Source of the DNA: Dreissena polymorpha
Lineage: Eukaryota; Mollusca; Bivalvia; Myida; Dreissenidae
DNA length: 64,000 nucleotides
Direction: 5' to 3'
Assembly: GCF_020536995.1 (NCBI RefSeq)
Contig: NC_068366.1
Coordinates: 69,029,530 to 69,093,529, forward strand
Shown here: positions 12,201-24,200 of the stretch, one piece after another
Layout: the number at the start of each line of letters is the position of its first letter
Position numbering within the stretch: position 1 is the first letter of the stretch
The notes under the pieces: generated by a model
What the model was told of the DNA's origin: nothing
Database searches by the model: none
The model's input: only the letters and a program-made list of their open reading frames with translations
Made by a program: the position numbers and the translations under genes

Positions 12201-15200
12201 GTTCGGCAACGTCATAAGGCCGCCTGCACGGAATGAATTTTGTATCATTCGTATAACTCTTTTCTTCTAATCTGAGAATTACATAGTATAACTTATTCAA
12301 AATTACGCTAATGTAATTTGTTGGCAAAAATATGTCGAGACGGGGGCATATCGCTACTAAACAAGGATGTTTAACCTTTGTGGCGTCTCAGTTATAAAGT
12401 TTCATGGTAAGAAATGATGAGGGCAAGTATAAAGCATTTCTACAAGAAAATGGTGTTGTTTGATCGACAGTTTCCCCATGTTGTCGCATTGAAAGAAATA
12501 ATATATCACCAAAATAATCGATTTCCTGGGTCGACAGAGAGAAAGGGGTTACTGCTTAAAAAGGTACACAATGAATGTATCGCTCTTTTTATGATTCACG
12601 CAAACACATATGAATCTAGTAAATGCAATGCTCTCTTTCAAGTATAAATGTAACACAAACTTTTTTTTAAATATTCGTACTACACTTATTTAGCAATAAC
12701 GCATAAAATAAAGACAATTTGCAATTACCATCATATTAAATGAATATTGTTGGAATCTTGAATACCTATCTCACTAAGAATATAACTTCATGATGGAAAT
12801 TACCTGTACAAAACTTTTGATTTTTGACAACATTTACAAATTCGAAATATACAATAAGTTACATGTAATTGATGAAAGTAAACAGAAAATAAATCTGCGA
12901 GCAATACTTTTTACTCACGAATTAGGTAGTCATAAAGACAGCACTGTTCACCCGTACTTTCGTGTTTATGCATTACTTGTTACCATAACAGTTCACACGG
13001 TGTCAACACTACTGACCTAAACATGGGTATAGAGCACTCATACGTTTTTCAGCGTAGCTGTTTTACCCAGCTTTTCACCTTAAATGACTTTTACATAACG
13101 CCAGCAGACCTGCATGAATATATTCGAATATTTCATAGGATGATTTGAGATAAAACCTCTGAACCTCTTCATGCGAAAATGGTTCTTATTCCATGTGCGC
13201 TCATAATATATATTTAGCCCACTCAGCAAACGCATCTCTCAGTCTGATCAGGAGATACATAATGAGACCATAACACATTGAGCGATTTTATAGCGAACAG
13301 CATCGCCTCTGACCATACTATGCAAATGCATGAGTTGGGCTTAAGATACGCTGGCCGAAACGCATAAGACCCATTTTCGCATGAAGCGGCTTTGAAAGTG
13401 TGATTTAAATGTGTCGAAAGAAATGTAAATCACATATTAACATACGCTATATTTCGATGATGAAGAAATACGCTCATAATAAGGCATGTGAGGACACATA
13501 TGATGTGTACTCCCGTAGTATATTTTTTATCTACTTACACTAATGCAGAGGGAGTAATCACGTGATATTCAATATGGTGACGTCCATGCCGAGACAGTTA
13601 TTTTTCGTCGTTTTGTACCCTTTATCACTTTTGTTTAATTTTTAAATTACGCTCACCTTCCAGCCATATCAGTAAACATGTGATTAGCGTTTATTCTGTA
13701 TTAAATTTCGCTTTATATCTCGACTTTACTCCCTGCAAATTTACTAAGTGGAGCTTCAATTAGGTCATACCGCTAAGAAATTTTGCAGCGAGTAAAGTCC
13801 AGCTACAAAGCGAATATCAACACGAAATAAACGCTAGTTACTTTCTTGCTAATATGGCTGGAAAGTGCGTAGTGGAAAGTATTTAAACAATAAAAACAAG
13901 TAATAAAGGGTATAAAACGGCGAAAAATACCGGCCTCGGCATGAACGTCGCCATCTTGACTATCACGTGATTACCCCCTCTGTAATGTGTGGTTTGAAAA
14001 TGATAACACACATTTCATGCGGTGAATATGCGACTTGCAAGTGAAAAAACAAAATAGTTAAACTTTATGCGTTCTTCAGCAACAATCAGGAACGTTCTTG
14101 AGATGCCGACTGTTCTGCTCAACTAAACCGAATGTTTTGACAGTCGGTGCGCGATCAAGCGTGGGGAGTAAACAATGTATCATTGAGCAGCCAATAAACA
14201 ACTATTTAAGTTATTTTGAACTAAATAAACTTAGTAAATTTTAAATCAAAAATCATTTTTATAAAACAACCGTCTTGAAAAAATCGATTGTACAAACTCA
14301 ATAATTTCATGCTATCGTTTCGATGAACATTTTTTTTGCCAAGAACATCATATGATCACGTGACAAAATAAAACGCTGAAACACCCGCGAAAAAGTACCA
14401 CGTGGCTAAAAAGCACGCTAAACACAAATACTATGCGACTATGACTTTTATTATGCAAAAATATACACTTCCGCGAGACGTTTTATTCGCAAAAACTTCT
14501 AAGAAGCCTTTGTACAATTCTATTTATAACCAACCATTGAAACTTTACATATCCATAAGCTGGGGCCTTATGATTGGAATTATGTAAAGAATTAACCTCT
14601 AACTGAAGTAAGCAAAGGAAACGTAGCACCTAGTTGACCCTTGATGCAGGTTGAATGTAAAGTGTGCTGTAACTCACTACGCAAGCATACACGTCGCTTG
14701 CTTTGAGTCAAACAAAGAATATACCACAACATAATTATAATAATATAATATATTGCTCAAGCAAACCACATTAACACTTGAGCTACGCTGGCCGAAAGAC
14801 AATTAAACCCATTTTCGCATGACGCGGCTAAAGGAAAACTGCATGTGAATAAAATATTAACAAACGATATATTTCGATGATGAGGAAATAAACTCATAAT
14901 AAGCTATGTGAGAACACGTTGTGGTGTTCACTACCATAGTAATTTTTATCTACTTATACTAATGTCTGGTTATACTATTATAAAACACTTTTCATGCGGT
15001 CAATATGCGACTACAAATAAATTAAGCACGATTTTTTAACTTTTGGTTTCAATTTAATTATTACGAAACATAAATGTCAAAATTTATATCAAATTCAGCA
15101 TTTACGACGACAACGTTTTTAAAATATAATTCTTGTTATATTCAATTGTTTTTTTATATTCGGTTTAAGCGATTAAGAAGCATTTTAAATGTTTTCTATA

Positions 15201-18200
15201 GTATCCCTGCAGTTATTATTTAACTCATGTTCAACGTTTTATAAATTGAGAAGTGTGAATATAAACAAGCGTAACCTTATTCTATTGCGTTGTTATCATC
15301 CGTGCAATTGGACTCTCCCTTGTTTATCAGCAGAAAAACTATTGCTTAACACTGTCCGGTGCGATCGCTAAAAGACGTTTAAACCAGAAGAGATAGGAGG
15401 TGCGTGAAGTTAGCACTGGCATCGACAATCGACGTTTGACATTCGAATATCGAGCTGAGGCGAATGTCGAGCCATCTCTGACATCGACATTCGGCACAAG
15501 TCAAAAATATCGAGCTGGGGGCAAATGTCAAGCAAGCTTTGACAACGACATTTGGCACAAGTCACGAATATCTAGCTTGGGCGAATGTCAAGCCAGCTTT
15601 GACATCGACATTCCGCAAAAGTCCAGAATAACCAGCTGGGGCGAATGTGGAGCCCGCTTTGACATCGACAATCGGCAAAAGTCCCGAATATCGAGCTGTA
15701 ACAAATGTCGAGCCAGCTCTGACATCGACATTTGGCAAAAGTCCCGAATATCGAACTGGGTCGAATGTCGAGTCAGCTCTGAAATCAATATTCGGCAAAA
15801 GTCCCGTTACTCAAGCTGGGGCGAATGTAGAGCCTGCTCAGACATCGACAATCGGCAAAAGTTCTAAATATCGAGATGGGGCGAATGTCGAGCCATCTCG
15901 GATATCGACATTCGGTGAAAGTCCCGAAAATCGCAATGGGGCGAATGTCGAGACAGATCTGAAATCGACATTTGGCAAAAGTACCGATAATCAAGCTGGT
16001 GCAAATGTCGAGCCAGTTCTGACATCGACATTCGGTATTAGTCCCGAATATCGTACTGAATCCAATGTCGAGTCAGCTCTGAAATCCATATTCGGCAAAA
16101 GTCTCGAATATCGAGCTGGGGCGAATGTCGAGCCACCTCTGACATCGGCATTCGGCACAAGTCTCGAATGTCGAGCTGGGACAAATGACGAGCAACCTCT
16201 GACATCGACACTCGGGACTAGTCTCGAATATCGAGCTAAGGCTAGTATCCAGCCCGCTCTGACATCGACACTTGGCAAAAGTCCCGAATATCGAGCTGCG
16301 GCAAAAGCCGAGTCATCTCTTACATCGACATTCGGCGAAAGTCCAGAATGACAGGCTGGGGCGAATGACGATCTAGCTCTGACATCGACATTCGGCACTA
16401 GTCCCAAATATCGAGCTGTGGCGAATGTCGAGCCCGCTCTGTAATCGACATTCGGCAAAAGTCCCGAATATCAAGCTAGGGCGAATGTCGAGCCAGCTCT
16501 GATATTGACATAGGCAAAAGACCCGAATATCGAGCTTGGGCGAATGTCGAGCCAGCTCTGACATCGACATTCGGCACTAGTACTGAATATCAAGCTGGGG
16601 CGAATGTCGAGCCTGCTCTGACATCGACATTCGGCAAAAGTACCGAATATCGAACTGAATCGAATGTAGAGCCAGCTCAGACATCGACAATCGGCAAAAG
16701 TTCTAAATATCGAGATGGGGCGAATGTCGAGCCATCTCGGATATCGACATTCGGTGAAAGTCCCGAAAATCGCAATGGGGCGAATGTCGAGACAGATCTG
16801 AAATCGACATTTGGCAAAAGTACCGATAATCAAGCTGGTGCAAATGTCGAGCCAGTTCTGACATCGACATTCGGTATTAGTCCCGAATATCGTACTGAAT
16901 CCAATGTCGAGCCAGCTCTGAAATCCATATTCGGCAAAAGTCTCGAATATCGAGCTGGGGCGAATGTCGAGCCACCTCTGACATCGACACTCGGGACTAG
17001 TCTCGAATATCGAGCTAAGGCTAGTATCCAGCCCGCTCTGACATCGACACTTGGCAAAAGTCCCGAATATCGAGCTGCGGCGAAAGCCGAGTCATCTCTT
17101 ACATCGACATTCGGCGAAAGTCCAGAATGACAGGCTGGGGCGAATGACGATCTAGCTCTGACATCGACATTCGGCACTAGTCCCAAATATTGAGCTGTGG
17201 CGAATGTCGAGCCCGCTCTGTAATCGACATTCGGCAAAAGTCCCGAATATCAAGCTAGGGCAAATGTCGAGCCAGCTCTGATATTGACATAGGCAAAAGA
17301 CCCGAATATCGAGCTTGGGCGAATGTCGAGCCAGCTCTGACATCGACATTCGGCACTAGTACTGAATATCAAGCTGGGGCGAATGTCGAGCCTGCTCTGA
17401 CATCGACATTCGGCAAAAGTACCGAATATCGAACTGAATCGAATGTCGAGACAGCTCTGATATCCATATTCGGCAAAAGTCCCGAATATCGACCTGGGGC
17501 GAATGTCAAGCCAGCTCTGACATCGACATTCGGCAAAAGTCTGGAATATCGAGCTTGGACGAATGTCGAGCCACCTCTGACATCGGCATTTGGCACTAGT
17601 CTCGAATGTCGAGTTGGGAGGAATGAACGGCTACCTCTGACATCGACATTCGGCACTAGTCTCGAATATCGAGCTAAGGCGAGTATCCAACCCGCTCGAA
17701 CATCGACATTCGGCAAAAGTCCCGAATATCGAGCTGCGGCGAATGTAGAGTCATCTCTTACATCGACATTCGGCGAAAGTCCCGAATGTCGAGCTGGGGC
17801 GAATGACGATCTAGCTCTTACATCGAGCAGGGGCGAATATCGAGCAAGCTCTGACATCGACATTCGGCAAAAGTCCCGAATATTGAGTTGAGGCGAATGT
17901 CGAGCCAGCCCTGATTTCTACATTCGGCAATATTCTCGAATATCGAGCTGGGACGAATGTCGAGCCAGCTCTGACATCGACATTCGGCAAAAGCCCCGAA
18001 TTTCGAGCTGGAACGAATGTCGAGCGAGCTCTGACATCGACATTCGGCACTAGTCCCGAATATCGAGCTCAATCGAATGTCGAGCCAGCTCTGACTTCCA
18101 CATTCAGCACTAGTACCGAATATCGAGCTGAGGCAAATGTCAAGCCAGCTCTGAAATCGACAATAGGCAAAAGTTTCAAATATCAAGCTGTAACGAATGT

Positions 18201-21200
18201 CGAGACAGCTCTGATATTGACATTCGGCAAAAGTTTCGAATATCGAGCTGGGACGAATGTCGAGCCAGCTCTGACATCGACAATCGGCAAAAGTCCCGAA
18301 TATCGAGCTGTAACGAATGTGGAGCCAGCTCTGACATCGACATTCGGCGAAAGTCCCGAATATCGAGCTGTGGCGAATGTCGAGCCAACTCTGACATCAA
18401 CATTCGGAACTAGTCCCGAATATCGAGATGGGGCGAATGTCGAGCCAGTTCTGACATCGACATTCGGCAAAAGTCCCGAATATCAAACTGGGGCGAATGC
18501 CGAGCCAGCTCTGACATCGATATTCGGCAAAAGTCCTGAATTTCGAGCGAAGGCGAATGTCCAGCCAGCTCTGACATCGACCTTTGGCAAAAGTCCCAAA
18601 TATCTAGCTGGGGCGAATGTCGAACCTTCTCAGATATTGACATTCGGCAAAAGTCCCAATTATCGATCTGGGGCGAATGTCGAGCAAGCTCTGACAACGA
18701 TATTCGGAACAAGTCCCGAATATCGAGCTGGGGCGAAGGTCGAGCAATCTCTCACATCGACATTCGGCAAACGTCCCGAATATCAATCTTGGGCAAATGT
18801 CGAGCCAGCTCTGATATCGACCTTCGGCAAAAGTCCCGAATATCGAGCTGGGGCGAATGTCGAGCCTTCTCAGATATCGACATTCGGAAGAAGACCCAAT
18901 TATCGATCTGGGGCAAATGTCGAGCCAGATCTGACATCGACATTTGGAAAAGGTCCTGAATTTCGAGCTATGGCGAATGTCGAGCCAGCTCTGACATCGA
19001 CATTCGGCAAAAGTCCAAAATATCGAGCTGGGGCTAATGTCGAGCCTTCTCAGATATCGACATTCGGCAGAAGACCCAATTATCGATCGTGGGCGAATGT
19101 CGAGCCAGATCTGACATCGAAATTTGGCAAAAGTCTCGAATATTGAGCTGAATCAAAATTCGAGACAGCTCTTACATCGACATTCTACAAAATTCCCGAA
19201 TATCGAAGGTGTGAATGTCGAGCTAGCTCTGACATCGACAATCGGCCAAAGTCCCGAATATCGATCTGAGGCGAATGTCGAGCCAGCTCTGACAACGAAA
19301 TTCGGCAAAAGTCCCTTATATCAAGCTGGGGCGAATATCGAGCTAGATCTGACATCGACATTCGGAACTGTTCCCGAATATCGAGCTGAGTCGAATGTCG
19401 AGCCAGCTCTGACATCGACAATCGACAAAAGTCCCGAATATCGATCTGGGGCGAATGTCGAGCCAGCTCTAACATCGCAATTCGGCAAAAGTCCCGAATA
19501 TCAAGCTGGGGAGAATATCGTGCTAGATCTGACATGGACATTCGGCACTAGTCCCGAAAATCGAGCTGAATCGAATGTCGAGCCAGCTCTGACATCGACA
19601 TTCGGCAAATGTCCCGAATATCGAGCTGGAACGAATGTCGAGCGAGCTCTGACATCGACATTCGGCAAAAAGTCCCGAATATCGAGCTGTGGAGAATGTC
19701 GTGCAAGCTCTGACATCGACGTTCGGCACTAGTCCCAAATATCGAGCTGGGGCGAATGTGGTCAAGTCGAATGTATTTCATATCACTTAAGAGTTCATTT
19801 CTCTTCCGAAATAAAGACCCTTTATCATCTTCAGCTTTAGGTTTCATGTTTATTTATAAAATCCTAGGTCTATCTGCAACCTTTCAGTGCATTTACTGAA
19901 GATCGGGGTTTTGGTCGAAATATGAGTGTCGTATGCCAGTTATTCACTGGTGCTTGTATTCAAGTAATATGACATATCGTTTTCATTGCATTTTTCGACA
20001 GATCACAAAATTATCTTCAAACTGATACCAGACTTGCACCATCTGAAATAATGGAAATGCTCGAAAAAAGTGCCTCGAATCATTGCCGTTGTATAATGGG
20101 ACACTTAGGGAATTGGAAATTGTGGTATCTAACCTTCATGCTTTATAACATTAGACAGTGTTATCTGGATTGTATTTGACCAGTTCGGTAGATTTGAGTT
20201 TTAGTAAATCATAAGAGCCTTTCAGTGTGCATTTAGTCGAACAGAATCTGATCACAGCCGTTTTATAGCCCATGTACAAGAAACATTTTGGAACACATAG
20301 TGTACCGTTGACGTACAAGTAGTATTAAAGAAGTGTATGGTTTACTAAAAATTACTTTGATATGAGGAGAAATGTTGCATTTATTGCATAATGGCAGAGT
20401 TTTATGTATTTTCAACTGTCTTAAGAAGTATGTTTTATATTTATATATTGGTGTTTAAATAAAGGAGAAGCTCATGTTGAATCAAAATATTCAGGCTTCA
20501 CCAAAACAGTTTCCTGAACATTTGATCTGAATTTTAAATGACCTGTTTGAAGATATATGTGCCCGTTTGTGATGCAATGCCAACACATGGATATTGTTTT
20601 GTTTTGATGTTAAATATGTGCTGACACAACAATCGTGCTGTATGTATCTAGTATATAGTATTACAAGCGTACATACAAACCTTGTTGGAATACAGAGTGA
20701 TGTAGACTGACTGATGAAGTAACACGCATTCTGAGTCCTTTAACCTTTCTGAATTGTGTTCATACTAAAACAAATTCCCTAATTAAATTTAAATGGAATA
20801 TATTTTTATTGTATATAAATTCATGTTAACATATTGCTTAATATTTTAAATTAAATGAAGATTTAGAAATTAAATTGTCGATGTAAGAGCTGACTCTAAA
20901 TTCGCCTCAGCTTGATATTCGAGAAAAGTGCAAAATGTCTATGTCAGAGCTGGCACGACATTTGCCCCAGCTCAATATTCGGGACTAGTGCCGAATGTCG
21001 ATGTCAGAGCTGGCTCGACATTCGTCCCAGCTCGATATTCGGAACTTTTGCCGAATGTCGATGTCAGAGCAGGCACGTCATTCGCCCCAGCTCGATATTC
21101 GGGACTACTGACGAATGTCGATGTCAGAGCAGGCTCGAAATTCGCCCTAGCTCGATATTTCGGACTTTTACCAAATGTCGATGTCAGCGCTGGCCCGACA

Positions 21201-24200
21201 TTCGCCCTTGTTCGATATTCGGGACTAGGGCCGAATGTCGAAGTCAGAGCTAACTCAACATTCGTCCCAGCTCGATATTCGGAAGTTTTGCCGAATGTTG
21301 ATGTCAGAGCTGGCTCGACATTTGCCCCGGCTCGATATTCGGGATTTTTGCCGAATGCCGATGTCAGAGCTGGCTCGAAATTCGTCCAAGCTCGATATTC
21401 GGGACTTTTGCCGAATGTCGATGTCAGAGCTGGCTCGACATTTGCCCCAGCTCGATATTCGGGACTTTTGCCGAATGTCGATATCAGAGCTGGCTCGACG
21501 TTTGCCCCAGCTCGATATTCGGGACTTTTGCCAAATGTCGACGTCAGAGCTGGCTCGACATTCGTCCCAGCTCGATATTCGGGAATTGTGCGAAATGTCG
21601 ATGACAAAGCTGGCTCGACATTTGTCCCAGCTCGATATTCGGGGCTTTTGCCGAATGTCGTTGTCAGAGCTGGCTCGACATTCGCCCCAGCTCGATATTC
21701 TGGACTTTTGCCGAATGTCGATGTCAGAGCTGGTTTGACATTTGTCCCAGGTTGGTATTCGGACTTTTGCCGAATGTCGATGTCAGAGCTGGTTCGACAT
21801 TCGCCCCAGCTCGATAATCGGGACTAGTGACGAATGTCGATGTCAGAGCTGGCTCGATATTCGTCCAAGATCGATATTCGGGCCTTTATCGAATGTCGAT
21901 TTCAGCGCTAGACCGAGATTCGCCCCTGTTCGATATTCGGAACTAGTGCCGAATGTCGATGTCAGAGCTTGTTCGAAATTTGTCCCAGCTCTATGTTCGG
22001 GCCTTTTGCCAAATGTCGATGTCAGATCTGGCTCGACATTCATCCCAGCTCGATATTCGGGGCTTTTTCCCAATGTCGATGTCGTAGCTGGCTCGAAATT
22101 CGTCCCAGCGATAAACGGGACTCTGCCAAATGTCGTTGTCAGAGCTTGCTCGACATACCTCGACGCTCGATTTTCTAGATTTTTGCCGAATGTAGATGTC
22201 AGAGCTGCCTCGACATTTGCCCCAGCTCGATATTCGGGACTTTTGCCGAATGTCGATGTCAGAGCTGGCTCGACATTCGTCCCAGATCGATATTCGGAAC
22301 TTCTGCCGAATGTCGATGTCAGAGCTGGTTTGACATTCGTCCCGGCTTGATATTCGGACTTTTGCCGAATGTCGATGTCAGAGCTGGAACGACATTCGCC
22401 CCAGCTCGATATTCGGGACAAGTTACGAATGTCGATGTCAGAGCTGGTTCGATATTCCCCCCAGCTCGATATTCGGGTTTTTAACCGAATGTCGATGTCA
22501 GTGCTGGCCCGATATTCGCCCCTGTTCGATATTCGGGACTAGTGCCGAATGTCAATGTCAGTGCTGGCTCGACATTTGTCCTGTCTCTATATTCGGGCCT
22601 TTTGCCAAATGTCGATGTCAGACCTGGCTCGACATTCGTCCCAGCTCGATATTCGGGGCTTTTTTCCAATGTCGATGTCATAGCTGGCTCGAAATTCGTC
22701 CCAGCGATATTCGGACTCTGCCGAATGTCATTGTCAGAGCTAGCTCGACATACGTCCAAGCTCAATTTTCTAGACTTTGCCGAATGTCGATGTTAGAGCT
22801 GGCTCGAGATTCGCACAAGCTCGATATTCAGGACATTTGCAAAATGTAGATGTCAGAGCTGGGCTCAACATTCGCCACAACTCGATATTTGGGACTTTTG
22901 CCGATTGTCGATGTCAGAGCTTGCTCGACATTCTTCCCAGCTCGATCTTCGGGACTAGTGCCGAATGTCGATGTCAGAGCTTGCTCGACATTTGCCCCAG
23001 CTCGATATTCGGGACTAGTGCCGAATGTCGATATCAGTGCAGGCTCGACATTTGTTCCTGCTCTATATACGGGACTTTTGCCGAATGTCGATGTCTGAGC
23101 AGGCTCGAGATTCGTCCCAGCTCGATATTCGGAACTTTTGCCGAATGAAGATGTCAGAGCTGACTAGACATTCGCCCCAGCTCGATATTTGGGACTTTTG
23201 CCGAATGTCGATGTCCGAGCTGGCTCAACATTCGTCTCAGCTTGATATTAGGGACTTTTGCTGAATGTCGATATCAGAGCTGGCTCGACATTTGTCCAAT
23301 CCAAGCCAGCTCAGCACTCTAGCGCGACATTTCAGATCAGGATTCGTTTGAAAAGTATAACGGCGAATGCTGAGATAGCTCCGCACTCCAGAGCGACATT
23401 CTAGATCAACATTCGTTTTAAAAGTATTACGGCGAATGCTGAGCCAGCTCAGCAGTCCAGCACGAAATTAAAGATCAGCATCCGTTACATCGTTAAGGCG
23501 AATGCTGTGCCAGAACGAATGCTGATCTGGAATGTCGCGCTTGAGTGATGAGCTGGCTCAGCATTCGCCGTAACACTTTTAAAACGAATTTTGATCTGGA
23601 ATGTCGCGCTGAAGTGCTGAGCTGGCTCAGCATTCGCCGTAACACTTTTAAAACGAATGCTGATCCAGAATGTCGCACTGGAGTGTTGTGCTGGCTCAGC
23701 TTTCGCCGTTATACTTTTTAAACGAATATGATTTAGAATTTCGCGCTGGAGTGCTAAGCTGGCTCAGCATTCGCCTTTATGCCTTTGAACCGTCATAAAC
23801 AGACGCATAAGAACTCTATAGCTGACAGATGTCAAAATCATCGAATATCAGCCTTAACCACCATGTACCTCGAATGGCAAACAAGCAGCCCAATGCCGAT
23901 CATCAAAACATTGTGTGGGACTCCGTGCGAGAGGACCCACAATGGTATCTCATAAAGGTCACATCTGAGTGCCCATAATAGACTCATGCTGAGCACATGT
24001 ACGTTCTATGTTAGAACCATGTTGAATCCTATAAGAGACCAGTCTAAAATCGCTTTGCCCTTTCGGGGATGCGACCCCTGCTTGTATCTCCTACAACTCT
24101 TATCTCTGTTCGCCCTTATCGGACCAATATTTTGCACCCTTATGTCCCATGTTGTACTCTTGTTTTATTCAATTGTGGACCCATACAAAATCGATTTGTA

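Noticed and set aside
15400-23264. Many open frames of 60-309 codons with PALTSTFGKSPEYRAGANVE-like repeats on both strands
   Set aside because: They arise because the 60-bp satellite unit is a multiple of three and stop-poor in several frames. Overlapping frames on both strands are equally long, and there is no splice context or conserved start.
15405-23790. CRISPR-like array
   Set aside because: Units are contiguous and lack unique spacers, and the DNA is eukaryotic with introns and retrotransposons. It is a satellite.
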